NCBI GenBank assembly: GCA_965277535.1
Contig: OZ255825.1
Coordinates: forward strand, 1,860,001-1,924,000
Source: Ilyomonas sp965277535
GTDB lineage: Bacteria; Bacteroidota; Bacteroidia; Chitinophagales; Chitinophagaceae
Length of the DNA stretch: 64,000 nucleotides
Direction: 5' to 3'
The position numbers and the translations under genes are program-made. Each line of letters begins with the position of its first letter. Positions within the stretch are counted from its first letter, which is position 1. Positions 15,464-25,569 of this stretch are shown in pieces. The notes below the pieces were generated by a model that was given only the letters and a program-made list of their open reading frames with translations, searched no databases and had not been told where the DNA came from.

Positions 15464-16981
15464 TTATCTCAAATTAAAAGTAATCGGCGGCAATGAACGG
15501 CTTCCTCCCGGACCTGAAACCCGAATGTTATCAATGGTTATGTTTGTTCTTGGGCGACATTTTTCAACCAGATCTCTGATTGAGTTAAATGTATTTCCTG
15601 ATACATCGCGATAAGCAAACCCTTCAGGTAAACCTGGGCCAGTTAAAGCAACCGTATAACTCGTAACCGTGAACTTCACACCTTCAAACACAAAATTTTC
15701 CAGTTCTGCACGAATACCCTGCTGCGCTTTAAATTCATTTACACCCATAATGCCTCCTTTGCTCGCACCAACCATAGCAATTGGATCGGGAACCGTTTTT
15801 ACACGGAAAGGAAACTGTTGTGGTTTGCCTTCAATATTCAACGTAATGTTAGCAGTTCCTGGCTTGCCCGGACGAACAATGTAATGCCCGGGTTTATCTT
15901 TTGTAAACGTTCCGTTGTCCATGCCGAACGAAACTTTTTCATCACCCACATTACCGCCGCTAACAGAAACCGGATTGTCCAAACCTATATAAAGGACTTT
16001 TACTGCATCAGCACTTACACTGGCACCTGTTGGCGAACCTACTGTGTAAGGTATAGATACATCTCTATAATCCAGTGTACCATCTGGTTTATAAAACGTA
16101 ATATGTACTTTTTTAGTGTATGAACCTGAACCGCCAACAGTAGTTTTATAAATAGCTGCACCCTCACTATTCAATGGTACATTTGTTCCATCAATATTTA
16201 CTGTTGGTCTCGCAGCAGCACTAAAAGCGCCAACACCCGCTGTAATTTGAAGCTCCTGACCAGGCATCAAGTACTGTGAGCTTTGACCTGCAAACGCCTG
16301 GAATTGGTCATATACCACTTTTACAGAACCAATTTGATTATGGCAATATTCAACTACCTGCGATTCGCTGTTTTTTACATCGTTTTGAAACTTGCTTAAA
16401 ATAGTCATGGCTGCAATGGTAGGCGTCATTCTAAAATAGGCTGCGCTCCATGTGTTATTGGAAGGGTTTTCAACCTTTGGCATCGAAACGTCTATGGGTA
16501 AAGAATGAGCAAATTCTTTTGCAATGGCAGGATCAATACCCAACAAATCATTTTTAAATTTTGTAAGCGCATTCTTCAATTTTTCACCTTCGCCTTCTTC
16601 ATCCATTAAGCGTGTTGCTGCTTCAAGGCTGCCTTCATTGTATTTTCCAGTTGCAGGGTCAAGACCCGCTTCTTTTTTCAATCTCTCCTGAAGGTTGACA
16701 ATATAAGTATTCATCTGGTCAGATACCTGCCTTGCTTTGTCTGCCTTTGGCGCCCAGATATTTGCTTTTTCTCTTGTTTTCGGGTCATTTTTTAAGTCAT
16801 TCAAAGACGAAAACATCGTTTTGTTCTTATCTTCAATGGTATTGGTAGCGTTATTTAAACTATTGTTAACCGTTTTAAAAGCATTCAGGATTTCTGATGA
16901 TACGTTCAGTGCCAGCAGGGCTGTAAGCACCAGGTACATCAGGTTAATCATCTTTTGTCGTGGCTCTTTAGGTAGTGCCAT
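15464..16981 (-). CDS. gldM: Type IX secretion/gliding motor protein GldM
   Basis: Inner-membrane-anchored T9SS motor subunit whose periplasmic shaft is rotated within the GldL ring by proton flow. The N-terminus ALPKEPRQKMINLMYLVLTA is the hallmark single membrane helix of GldM. A long helical region follows (residues about 35-225), then beta-sandwich domains (VRPGKPGTANITLNIEGK, EFKAQQGIRAELENFVFEG) stacked along the shaft. At 505 residues the length is typical. It lies between gldL and gldN on the same strand. The start codon is fixed by the conserved MALPKEPRQ sequence. Confidence 0.95.
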   Translation of the reverse strand: MALPKEPRQKMINLMYLVLTALLALNVSSEILNAFKTVNNSLNNATNTIEDKNKTMFSSLNDLKNDPKTREKANIWAPKADKARQVSDQMNTYIVNLQERLKKEAGLDPATGKYNEGSLEAATRLMDEEGEGEKLKNALTKFKNDLLGIDPAIAKEFAHSLPIDVSMPKVENPSNNTWSAAYFRMTPTIAAMTILSKFQNDVKNSESQVVEYCHNQIGSVKVVYDQFQAFAGQSSQYLMPGQELQITAGVGAFSAAARPTVNIDGTNVPLNSEGAAIYKTTVGGSGSYTKKVHITFYKPDGTLDYRDVSIPYTVGSPTGASVSADAVKVLYIGLDNPVSVSGGNVGDEKVSFGMDNGTFTKDKPGHYIVRPGKPGTANITLNIEGKPQQFPFRVKTVPDPIAMVGASKGGIMGVNEFKAQQGIRAELENFVFEGVKFTVTSYTVALTGPGLPEGFAYRDVSGNTFNSIRDLVEKCRPRTNITIDNIRVSGPGGSRSLPPITFNLR

Positions 16982-17081
16982 TGTAGTAGTACAATTTTGT
17001 CTTTAATAATGTGAGGAAACGGGAAATAGAATCGCTTTTGCACCCTCATTTTCCTGTTATGATAATGATTCTCTTTTTCGA

Positions 17082-17846
17082 TTATTTCAATTGCATAGCT
17101 GTAAGCATACCGCCATACACCTGGTTCAATTTAGAAAGATTGGTAGCCAGCGTAGCAATTTGCTGCTGTGCACGTTTGGCATCGTCTGCGCTGGTTGTCA
17201 TCGCTTCGGATGCCGCCGTTAACTTGCCATAGAATGAATTCAATGCCTTTAAATGGTTATTGCTTTGCTGCAATTCCAACTCATAAATGGTATTTAATGA
17301 AGACATGTTTTTGGTAAGAACCTGCACCTGGTCGTGGAAGCCTTTGGTGCTTTCAGATGCCGAGCTAAATGCGTTCATTGAATTGGCAAATTTTGAATAA
17401 GCATCTTTTACTGTTCCCAACGCAGCGGTGGCTTCGTTTGTTTTTGCCGTATAATCGCCGGTAGCTTTTACCACATCGCCAATTTCTCCCATCTTATCAA
17501 CCGTAGTTCCTAACTTTTGAAAACCTGCGCTTAATTTAGAGAGATTAACAGGTGTAATGTCGGCATCTTTCAGCATTTTTTCCATACTCGAAAGGGCAGG
17601 ATTGCCAGCCGGTTGCAGTTCTTTCGGAAGATGCACTTCCATGTCATCAACTGCCGGATAACGTAAATACAGAATGCCGTAAATCATAAACACAACGGCT
17701 TCGGTGCCCAAACCAAGAATGAGCATTTGATCGGCGCCAGTCCAGTGTTCAATTTTAAACAATGCGCCAATAATAACTACCGCCGCACCCAATGATACGA
17801 CAATATCAACGATTCTACTTACTTTAGGAGGAATTGCAGCTGCCAT
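17082..17846 (-). CDS. gldL: Type IX secretion/gliding motor protein GldL
   Basis: Inner-membrane proton-channel subunit that forms the stator ring around the GldM helix. Two transmembrane helices occupy residues about 10-30 and 38-60. The conserved KIEHW motif with its glutamate, needed for proton coupling, lies at the end of the first helix (GALFKIEHWTGADQML). The cytoplasmic tail (residues about 80-254) is mostly helical and likely coiled-coil. The 254-residue length is typical. Gene order gldK-gldL-gldM-gldN is the standard one. The 100-base gap to gldM holds no visible gene. Confidence 0.95.
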   Translation of the reverse strand: MAAAIPPKVSRIVDIVVSLGAAVVIIGALFKIEHWTGADQMLILGLGTEAVVFMIYGILYLRYPAVDDMEVHLPKELQPAGNPALSSMEKMLKDADITPVNLSKLSAGFQKLGTTVDKMGEIGDVVKATGDYTAKTNEATAALGTVKDAYSKFANSMNAFSSASESTKGFHDQVQVLTKNMSSLNTIYELELQQSNNHLKALNSFYGKLTAASEAMTTSADDAKRAQQQIATLATNLSKLNQVYGGMLTAMQLK

Positions 17847-17982
17847 TTTTCTCTCTTTTTTATTTTATTAGATTTTTTGAAGAAACAAGATGATGTACAT
17901 AACTAACCAGCTAACCTTACTTAGTTTGATGGCGTTATTATAGATAATTGTGAATGAAAATTGATATAATCTGACTGACTAT

Positions 17983-19269
17983 TTACTTTTTTAATTGTGC
18001 GGGTAGATCTATCACGCAACGGAAACCTAGATACGATGTTGCCGAATCCTGATATTCATACTGTCTTGAACTGGTTTGGAGATAATAAGCTACATCTTTC
18101 CAGCTTCCACCTCTGATTACTTTGCGTTTCATTAGGGGAGGATCGGTATCTTTAGCATTGTAACGAACTGTTGGGTTCATATCGTGTTGAAAGTTGTAAG
18201 AACCTTCATAATAATATGATTCTGTCCATTCTGATACGTTGCCTGCCATATTGTACAAACCAAAATCGTTAGGCCAGTAAGCATCAGCACGAACGGTGTA
18301 AAAGCCACCGTCTTCTGCATAATTGCCACGACCGGGTTTAAAATTGGCCAGCAAGCAACCTTTTTTGTTTCGTGTGTAATAGTTGCCCCAGGGATACATA
18401 GATTGAGAACGACCGCCACGGGCTGCGTATTCCCATTCGGCTTCAGTTGGCAGACGAAAATCGCTTTCATCCGCATATCTGTGCCTTTCCAGAAAACTAT
18501 TCAGGTAATGTGTTCTCCAGTTACAAAATGCTTGTGCTTGTTTCCAGGTAACGCCCACCACCGGATAATTACCAAAAGAAGGATGTGAGAAATAACGTTT
18601 TGCCTGCGGGTCGTTATAAGAGTAAGAAAAATCTCTCATCCAAACCAGCGTATCGGGATATACTTTTTGTGCATATTTATAAATGAAGTCTTTGCGTGGA
18701 CGGCCAATATTGGAACGCTTTACAGCTTCATCATAATCGTAGCCTTGTACACTATAAAGAATTTTATCAGGGTCTAATTCCATTTTGCCATAAATGCGGT
18801 TATCGGGAGCTAATACCAACCCTGATAACTTTTCCATAGTTCCTTTGTCGCCCCATTTAATGCCGGCAGCCTTTTTCCAATCAACTGCCGTATCACCGCT
18901 TGCACCACTTTTAAAATAGCCCAATTCTACGGCTGCAAGTGAATCTCTTGTCCAATATACAAACTGGCGATACTTATTGTTGGTAATTTCGGTTGCATCC
19001 ATCCAAAAGCCTGCTATAGACACTTGTTTGTTACGCGAAGTGAAACTATAGTTAATGTCCTCATCACTGGGGCCCATGTGAAAGGTTCCCGGTGGAACAT
19101 ATACCATTCCTAATGGTTTCACCATGCTATTACGGCTGCTTGATGCAACACCTACAAGCTGGCCATTATCGGGTACCGAACTTTTTGATTTTGTTCCTCC
19201 TTTGCCGCAGCTAATAGCAGTAGCTGAAATGATGGCAATTGTTAAAAGCGTGATAAGTTGGGTCTTCAT
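17983..19269 (-). CDS. gldK: Type IX secretion/gliding lipoprotein GldK
   Basis: Outer-membrane lipoprotein of the T9SS ring, partner of GldN. The lipobox is SATAISC, followed by a short polar stretch. The rest is a formylglycine-generating-enzyme/sulfatase-modifying fold: MVYVPPGTFHMGPSDEDINY, FWMDATEITNNKYRQFVYW, FRLPTEAEWEYAARGG, FGLYNMAGNVSEWTESYYY and VIRGGSWKDVAYYL. GldK is thought to use this fold structurally rather than as an enzyme. It is the first gene of the gld unit. Upstream (19270-19535) is AT-rich DNA where a promoter would be expected but no clean TAnnTTTG element was found. Confidence 0.95.
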   Translation of the reverse strand: MKTQLITLLTIAIISATAISCGKGGTKSKSSVPDNGQLVGVASSSRNSMVKPLGMVYVPPGTFHMGPSDEDINYSFTSRNKQVSIAGFWMDATEITNNKYRQFVYWTRDSLAAVELGYFKSGASGDTAVDWKKAAGIKWGDKGTMEKLSGLVLAPDNRIYGKMELDPDKILYSVQGYDYDEAVKRSNIGRPRKDFIYKYAQKVYPDTLVWMRDFSYSYNDPQAKRYFSHPSFGNYPVVGVTWKQAQAFCNWRTHYLNSFLERHRYADESDFRLPTEAEWEYAARGGRSQSMYPWGNYYTRNKKGCLLANFKPGRGNYAEDGGFYTVRADAYWPNDFGLYNMAGNVSEWTESYYYEGSYNFQHDMNPTVRYNAKDTDPPLMKRKVIRGGSWKDVAYYLQTSSRQYEYQDSATSYLGFRCVIDLPAQLKK

Positions 19270-19535
19270 TTATTTTCTGTTTGAAACCTTAATTTGTCTA
19301 AATCCGATTTAATGGGCAATAATACAATTTAACGGCACATTACGAGTATATATTGCATTAAGATAATTTAATCGCACTATAAATTTTATTAAGCCAGAGT
19401 TGAACCGAATTGTGATTAGAAGATTTGTTGAAATATGAGTTTTGGTATAAGCAAAAATAGGGCGAAATTTATAAAAACAACATTTAGTATATAATTTCTT
19501 TCTCATTCACCGCGCTATTACCAAATTTTCACAAG

Positions 19536-21572
19536 TTATTTCAGCCACTGCAATGCTTCCTCTACTGTCTTAACAGGCTGTTGACAAACACTTTCCTGGC
19601 AAACATAAATCACGGTTTCGTTTTTTTGAAACCGGTTGTTTAATAACGCAAAACCTTCGTCGTTTGGTATGATTTCCGCAGCCTGAATTATTTTATTAGC
19701 AACAAAATTTTGTCCTAATTCTTTCAAACGGCTCCTTGCGTCTTTTCCGGTAATAACAATTTCATTCAAGCCTTTCATCATTTCCGTGTAAGCCATTGCC
19801 CACACGCCAAAAGAGGTTGGATATTTTACAACAGCTTCTGTTATTTGACTCAGCATTTCTTCCGTTCTTTTCTTCCATTCCGGTATGTTGAACATTAAAG
19901 AAAGATAATGCAGAGCCCTTGCCAGCACTGCGTTTGCCGATGGTGTAGCACCATCATACAATTCCGTTTTCTTTACGACCACATCAGTTTGATAATCGGG
20001 TGTAAAATAAAACAACGGCGACTCATTTTGAGAGAAATGAGCCAGTACATATTCTAACGTTTCTTTTGCTTTGATAAGATAATCGCCATTGCCCGTAACT
20101 TCCTGTAAATTGATGTAAGCTTCAATCAGATAAGCATAATCGTCCAAAAAAGCTGAATGGCTGGAAACACCATTTTTCCAGCTATGTTGCCACGTTTGGT
20201 TTTGCCTTAATTTCTCTTCAAGGAAACCAATATTTTCTTCAGCCATCTTTAAAAAATCTTCATTTCCCAAGGCAGCAAACGCTTTGCAGCAAGCGGTTAT
20301 CAGCAAAGCATTCCAGCCTAAAATAATTTTATCATCCAACTGTGGGCGAACTCTTTGTTCACGTACTGCTATCAGCTTTTCCTTGCAGGCAGCTATTTTG
20401 CTTTTGGTTGATAAATCATGCAAAACCAAATCCCAATTTTTGTTGTGCGACAGCCATAAAATATTGGTGTGCGCCCAATTGCCTTCTTCGCTCACATCGA
20501 AAATCGGGCAAAACCAAACGCTGTCTTCGCCTAAAACATCGTCAATTTCCTTTTTACTCCAGGTATAAAATTTTCCTTCCACGCCTTCGCTATCAGCATC
20601 CAAAGCGCTGTAAAAACCGCCTTCCGGCGAAGTCATTTCGCGCTTTAAAAATTGCAGTGTTTCAGTAATGGTTTTAGCATACAATTCCTTCTTCGTAAGT
20701 TGGTATGCTTCGCTCAAAACGGTTACCAGTAAAGCATTGTCGTACAGCATTTTTTCAAAGTGAGGCGCAAGCCATTTTTCATCAGTGCTGTATCGCGCAA
20801 AGCCGCCTCCGAGTTGGTCGTAGATGCCGCCGCCAATCATTTTATCAAGGCTCAACAAAGCTTGTTGTATAGAAGATTCATTGCCGGTAAAATAGTAATG
20901 CCGCAGCAGGTTTTGTATGGAAAACGTTTGCGGAAACTTAGGCGCTCTGCCAAAGCCGCCCCATTCGGTATCAGCGGCTTTTAAAATATTTTGATTGATG
21001 AGATGAAGATTTTCTTCTTTAAAAACATCATCTTCAGTTTGTTTTTGCACAAATTGATTGGCTGATGATAAATGGTGCAACAAGTTATCAGCCTGCGCTT
21101 CTACTTCATTTCGCTTTTGGGTGAACATTTCGTGAATGGCAGCAAGCAATTCCGTCCAGCTCATGCGGTTAAAAGCACGCACCGGCGGGTAATAAGTGCC
21201 CCCATAAAAAGGTCTGCCATCGGGCAGCAAAAACACATTTAACGGCCAGCCTCCGCCACCACTGATTGCCTGCACAGCATCCATATAAATGTGGTCCAAA
21301 TCGGGGCGTTCTTCCCTGTCAATCTTTATATTGATGAAATGCTCATTCATCAGCGCGGCGGTGCTTTCGTTTTCGAAGCTTTCCCGCTCCATCACATGAC
21401 ACCAATGACAGGCAGCGTAGCCAATGCTTACGAGTATGGGCTTGTTTTCTTCTTTCGCTTTTTGTAAAGCTTCTTCGCCCCACGCGTACCAATTTACAGG
21501 GTTGTGCGCATGTTGCAACAGATAAACGCTGGTTTCGTGAACCAGATGGTTGGTATGCTTATGTTCGGTCAC
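19536..21572 (-). CDS. DUF255 (YyaL/SSP411-type) thioredoxin-domain protein
   Basis: A 678-residue cytosolic protein of the spermatogenesis-associated-20-like family. The N-terminal DUF255 domain is thioredoxin-like with a redox-type C-x-x-C in GYAACHWCHVMERESFE, preceded by LLQHAHNPVNWYAWGEEA. The remainder is an alpha/alpha toroid resembling N-acylglucosamine epimerases and cellobiose epimerases (PKFPQTFSIQNLLRHYYF, HFEKMLYDNALLVTVLSEAY). Biochemical function is unsettled; a redox-linked sugar enzyme is often guessed. Length and start are typical. It stands between gldK and hemD on the same strand with more than 150 bases on either side. Confidence 0.88.
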   Translation of the reverse strand: MTEHKHTNHLVHETSVYLLQHAHNPVNWYAWGEEALQKAKEENKPILVSIGYAACHWCHVMERESFENESTAALMNEHFINIKIDREERPDLDHIYMDAVQAISGGGGWPLNVFLLPDGRPFYGGTYYPPVRAFNRMSWTELLAAIHEMFTQKRNEVEAQADNLLHHLSSANQFVQKQTEDDVFKEENLHLINQNILKAADTEWGGFGRAPKFPQTFSIQNLLRHYYFTGNESSIQQALLSLDKMIGGGIYDQLGGGFARYSTDEKWLAPHFEKMLYDNALLVTVLSEAYQLTKKELYAKTITETLQFLKREMTSPEGGFYSALDADSEGVEGKFYTWSKKEIDDVLGEDSVWFCPIFDVSEEGNWAHTNILWLSHNKNWDLVLHDLSTKSKIAACKEKLIAVREQRVRPQLDDKIILGWNALLITACCKAFAALGNEDFLKMAEENIGFLEEKLRQNQTWQHSWKNGVSSHSAFLDDYAYLIEAYINLQEVTGNGDYLIKAKETLEYVLAHFSQNESPLFYFTPDYQTDVVVKKTELYDGATPSANAVLARALHYLSLMFNIPEWKKRTEEMLSQITEAVVKYPTSFGVWAMAYTEMMKGLNEIVITGKDARSRLKELGQNFVANKIIQAAEIIPNDEGFALLNNRFQKNETVIYVCQESVCQQPVKTVEEALQWLK

Positions 21573-21740
21573 TTTGATTTTTGAATTGAAAAGAAAACAG
21601 CAAATAGAGAACCAGAGAAGAAGTTGGAAAATTGCGGGAGTCGGAAAGTTTGTGAGATCGTAAGAAAGATAAGAAGCTTATAAAAGCTGGTTTTCAAATT
21701 CGGAGGAATTTTTGTTTTGCGGACTTCCCGTCTTTCTAAT

Positions 21741-22550
21741 TTATTTCTTTTTAGCTTCGGCAATCGTTGTCGCTAAATATTTATCCAAAGCTGCCACCAT
21801 GCTGGGAGCCTGCGGTGAGGGAACTTTAATGTCGGCAGTAAAACCGGCGTCTTCAATCGCTTTTAATGTATTGCTGCCAAAAGTGCTGATGAGCAATCCG
21901 TTTTGCTGAAATTGAGGAAAATTGTCAAATAAACTTTTTACGCCGCTGGGCGTAAAAAAACAAATTACATTGTACTCGTCCTGCTCCATTACGCTTTTAA
22001 TGTCGTTGCTGATGGTGCGGTACATAAATGCCAGTTGAAACTCGCAATTGTTTTTTTTCAGCCAGTTTACAATATCGTTGTCCTGCTGGTTTTCGCTGCA
22101 TACATACAAAAAACGTTCGTTCTCTTTGTGTTTGTTAATCACATCAAACAGGGACTTGTTAGTACCATCGGCGCCATAAAACACTTTGCGCTTTCTATAC
22201 AAAATAAATTTCTGCAAATACAAAGCTACTGCTTCGGTAATGCAGAAATATTTGGTTTCCTGGCTGATGGTAACTTTCATTTCTTCGCACATGCGGAAGA
22301 AATGATCAATGGCATTGCGGCTGGTGAAAATAACGGCGGTAAATGAGGAAATGTCAACCTTTTGTTTTCTGAATTCGCGTGCAGGAATGCCTTCCAGCCG
22401 GATAAACGGGTGAAAAATAAGCTCTACATTGTATTTGCGGGATAAATCGAAATAAGGCGATTTATCACTTTCCGGTTTGGGCTGGGTTATTAAAATTCGC
22501 TTGCCGTTTTTCTTACTGGCAGCATTGCTTTTTACCCCGTTTTTTACCAT
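21741..22550 (-). CDS. hemD: Uroporphyrinogen-III synthase
   Basis: Closes and inverts ring D of hydroxymethylbilane to uroporphyrinogen III. The sequence is divergent, as usual for HemD, but has the two-domain pattern: RILITQPKPESDKSPYFDL at the N-terminus, FTAVIFTSRNAIDHFF, RFLYVCSENQQDNDIVNWL and NVICFFTPSGVKSLFDNF with the conserved Thr/Ser-Pro-Ser-Gly-Val segment. The N-terminal basic extension (residues 1-18) is a little long. The downstream neighbour order DUF4271-hemD is a familiar Bacteroidota pairing, and the 33-base gap suggests cotranscription. Confidence 0.85.
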   Translation of the reverse strand: MVKNGVKSNAASKKNGKRILITQPKPESDKSPYFDLSRKYNVELIFHPFIRLEGIPAREFRKQKVDISSFTAVIFTSRNAIDHFFRMCEEMKVTISQETKYFCITEAVALYLQKFILYRKRKVFYGADGTNKSLFDVINKHKENERFLYVCSENQQDNDIVNWLKKNNCEFQLAFMYRTISNDIKSVMEQDEYNVICFFTPSGVKSLFDNFPQFQQNGLLISTFGSNTLKAIEDAGFTADIKVPSPQAPSMVAALDKYLATTIAEAKKK

Positions 22551-22583
22551 GCGACGCCTTTCAGAAAATTTAATTGTAAAAAC

Positions 22584-23483
22584 TTAGAGCTCTTTGGTTA
22601 TCAATAACACCTTATAAGTAATTAATAAGGGCAGTATTTCAACAGCGCAAAGGTATAAAAAAAAGTGTACAGGATTTATTTTCAGCTTTTTTCCTACCGT
22701 GCTTACCGAAACGATATAACGATACAATAACAGCAACACTACCAATACAACAGCAATGGTGCTGACAATTGTAAAATCGGCACCGGATGAGTAAGTTAGG
22801 ATTAAAAGCAGGGGAAGAAAAAACAAACCCGCTACTTTATTCACCAAAAAAACAATAAACCGATAGCCTTTAGCAGCTTCTGTAACAGAGAATGACCAGC
22901 CGAAAAAGGAAATAAATAACCACTTTACAACATAAATGGCAGTTAAGGCAGCGCAGGAATACAGCCAAAGCAGCGGAAAAGAAAACCGTTGTAAAATATC
23001 ATCGCCTTTTACAAATGATGCCAATAGCAAACCACCCGAAAACACAAACAACAGGTTCATCAACAAGGATGGCAACGCTTCCTGCGCAATGTTTTCTTTG
23101 GATTGCCGCTGCGCCGATTGAAAGAAAACACCAAAAACGGCAGTGAAATATTTGGGATATAAGGCACGAATGATTCCTGCAAATAACAGCAAACCGGCTA
23201 AAATGTAAAACTGCTCATCCTCATGTGCCGGTTGGCGAACTGCGTTGATGGCATATACTGATTGTTTGTTTTTAGGGTAATTTTTATTGATGAAAAACTT
23301 TTGAAAAGCGGTATCCTGCTGCCAGGTTAAGGGCTTTATTTTTGAGCCTGATGAAAGAGAATCGTGTTTTTGTGTGGATGCTGAAATAGTTGCCCGCAAC
23401 GAATCGCGGCGTAGCGAATCGGTTTGCGCACGAAGTGAAGCCGTTACTAAAAAAATAGACAAAACCAAAAACGTTGTTCGCAT
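22584..23483 (-). CDS. DUF4271 membrane protein
   Basis: A 299-residue protein with an N-terminal signal peptide (to about residue 19, ASLRAQ), a polar periplasmic stretch, and about six transmembrane helices from residue 92 on (FYILAGLLLFAGIIRALYPK is the first). The DUF4271 signature includes FFQSAQRQSKENIAQEALPS and YRYIVSVSTVGKKLKINPVH near the C-terminus. Function is unknown; the family is restricted to Bacteroidota and often sits upstream of hemD, as here. Length fits the family. The gene begins 82 bases after the patatin gene stop on the same strand. Confidence 0.82.
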   Translation of the reverse strand: MRTTFLVLSIFLVTASLRAQTDSLRRDSLRATISASTQKHDSLSSGSKIKPLTWQQDTAFQKFFINKNYPKNKQSVYAINAVRQPAHEDEQFYILAGLLLFAGIIRALYPKYFTAVFGVFFQSAQRQSKENIAQEALPSLLMNLLFVFSGGLLLASFVKGDDILQRFSFPLLWLYSCAALTAIYVVKWLFISFFGWSFSVTEAAKGYRFIVFLVNKVAGLFFLPLLLILTYSSGADFTIVSTIAVVLVVLLLLYRYIVSVSTVGKKLKINPVHFFLYLCAVEILPLLITYKVLLITKEL

Positions 23484-23565
23484 AAGATGGCTGCAAAACT
23501 ATCGTAACAATTCTCCTTTTTATAAAAGCAAACAAAAAACTTTTTGCGTTTGCAAAACCCATTTT

Positions 23566-25545
23566 TTATTTGTTCAATTTTCCAAGCCTGTTATAAATGG
23601 GATTGAAGATGGTAACGTAAATCCAGCAAATGAAAAAGCCAAGTACGGCAAATATTACATCTAAAATCTTCTTCCAAACATAACCTTTGTAATCAACAAT
23701 GTTTGCCAATAGTTTTGAAAACAACCCAAGAACAAAAACACCCAGCACCCACACCAAATGTTTTACAGAAAGAACATAAACATCGTTGCCCCAATTGTTG
23801 TAAATATAAAAACCAAACGCTGCCAGCAGCAATAAAATAAGCAAAACCAAAAATGCTTTCACGCCTTTACTTACATACCAAAGTTTAAACAGAAGATTTT
23901 TTCCCGCTTTCAGCAAGCCGTCAATGGTGGTAGCTTCTTTGGGGCTGGTTACATACGGCTTGATGCCCAAAAACTTCCAGCCGGTTTCGGTATGTGCATT
24001 TTCCTCCATATTCAAATTTGGGTGAAAACAAAGCTTGGTTTGGCTCCAGCCGCTATACATTAAGGCATACGCTTCTGTGTCGTTAAATGAATCCAAATCC
24101 GTTCGAATTTCGGACAACCGCAATTGCACACTGCGCAGTAATCCATATTGGGTTAAATCGGTTTTGTCATCGGAGTTCAAATCATAAATGGTGCGTGGCG
24201 GGTCGGTGCAATACAACCAACTGATTGGTTCTTGCTGCAACCCGTTTTTTAAATGCAGAGTTAATAAAGTATTGATTTGCGTGGTGGCTTCCCGTTCCAT
24301 CACGTCTTTAAACTGCAACTCGCGAAGCCGCTCCTGCAAAATGTTATCGGCACGAAAAAACAGGGCCGCTTCATTATTGATAGCTGCATCGCTGGTGGGC
24401 AACTGACCGCTGGCATCGCTGATAATCATGTTCACGCATTCATTTTCCAAAAGGGATCGAATGCCCTGGTTGTCGTTCAGTCCACCATCAATCAATTGCA
24501 AATCAATGCCGGGATACAAATCAAACATCGGCATCGGGTGAAACATCACCGGCACGCACGACGAAGCGCCAACTGCATAGCCCAATCGAAATTGTTTGTA
24601 GCGGTCGGGCGCATCTTCGTAATACATTCTCCGCAAACGTGGCTTTACATCAATGTTAGGCTCAATGCTGCCCGGCGGCTCGCCCATGTACGACGCGGTA
24701 AACTGCCAGTTGTGCCCCGTGTTTACGCTGGTAGCGTTTAAAATCAGTTGTGGGATTTTGTTTTTGCGAAGCCAGTTATCAGTGTTAAACGAAAACTGTT
24801 CGCCCCGCTTTAATTTTGGATTGATGAACAAATCCGACATGAAAATTTTTCCGCTATTTCTTTTTAATAAATCGCTGTATTTGCCGTCCTCAGTAAAGCT
24901 GTTTTTGTTTTTGAAGATATTTTGAAACAGGTATTTTTCATACAACTCGCCCAGCCGGTGCGTACGTGAGTAATACCGTGAAAAAATGATTTTAAAGTTC
25001 AAAAACAAATTGCCAAAAATGCGCATCCGCAAATTCTTTTGAACACCTTGCAGAAAGTCGGTTTCTATTTCTTTTACAAGGTTGATGTAATCTTCCTTTG
25101 TAATCTCGTTATCTTCTTTGTTTTCGAACAATAATTTGATTTTGAGGTAATAATACGCACCAATAATGGAGCCGCCCGATACGCACGACAGCACTTCGAT
25201 ATTCTTTAATTGATCTTCTTCTGCCAGTGCTGCCAGCACGCCCACATGAAACAGAGAGGCACGAAAACCACCGCCCGAAAGGGCCAATCCCCATTTGCTG
25301 TTTTTGCGTTCGGCATCGTTGTTAGCGTTGGTTGCTTCGCTGCCATCACTTTGTTTAAACAGGCGCAAACAGTCATTGATTTTTATATCATTTATAAAAG
25401 CAACAAACGGTTCCAATCCAATAATGTTTAAGTAGTCAACGTCGGCACTATCAGTGCCTTCTTTGCACTCACGGGCTTGTTGTTCTTTCTTAAAATCGTT
25501 GTACCATTTTTTACGAAGAAGTTGCAGATAAGCAATGGAAAGCAA
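23566..25545 (-). CDS. Patatin-like phospholipase with C-terminal membrane segments
   Basis: A predicted lipid acyl hydrolase with the patatin Ser-Asp dyad: oxyanion-hole GGGFR at residues 91-95, nucleophile Ser123 in SCVSGGS, and Asp353 in LIDGGLNDNQG. Three hydrophobic segments follow near residues 570-655, so it is membrane anchored, unlike most soluble patatins. There is no ATG near the beginning; the usable start is TTG (25545), while the next Met is inside the catalytic domain. The frame is open upstream to the TAG stop of the neighbouring TPR-like gene, eight codons away, in the same frame. Either translation re-initiates on a non-ATG codon or the two were once one gene. The patatin assignment is strong; the role, possibly in immunity, is inferred. 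Confidence 0.85.
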   Translation of the reverse strand: MLSIAYLQLLRKKWYNDFKKEQQARECKEGTDSADVDYLNIIGLEPFVAFINDIKINDCLRLFKQSDGSEATNANNDAERKNSKWGLALSGGGFRASLFHVGVLAALAEEDQLKNIEVLSCVSGGSIIGAYYYLKIKLLFENKEDNEITKEDYINLVKEIETDFLQGVQKNLRMRIFGNLFLNFKIIFSRYYSRTHRLGELYEKYLFQNIFKNKNSFTEDGKYSDLLKRNSGKIFMSDLFINPKLKRGEQFSFNTDNWLRKNKIPQLILNATSVNTGHNWQFTASYMGEPPGSIEPNIDVKPRLRRMYYEDAPDRYKQFRLGYAVGASSCVPVMFHPMPMFDLYPGIDLQLIDGGLNDNQGIRSLLENECVNMIISDASGQLPTSDAAINNEAALFFRADNILQERLRELQFKDVMEREATTQINTLLTLHLKNGLQQEPISWLYCTDPPRTIYDLNSDDKTDLTQYGLLRSVQLRLSEIRTDLDSFNDTEAYALMYSGWSQTKLCFHPNLNMEENAHTETGWKFLGIKPYVTSPKEATTIDGLLKAGKNLLFKLWYVSKGVKAFLVLLILLLLAAFGFYIYNNWGNDVYVLSVKHLVWVLGVFVLGLFSKLLANIVDYKGYVWKKILDVIFAVLGFFICWIYVTIFNPIYNRLGKLNK

Positions 25546-25569
25546 TTGTTGGTTAAAGGTTCTTATCTC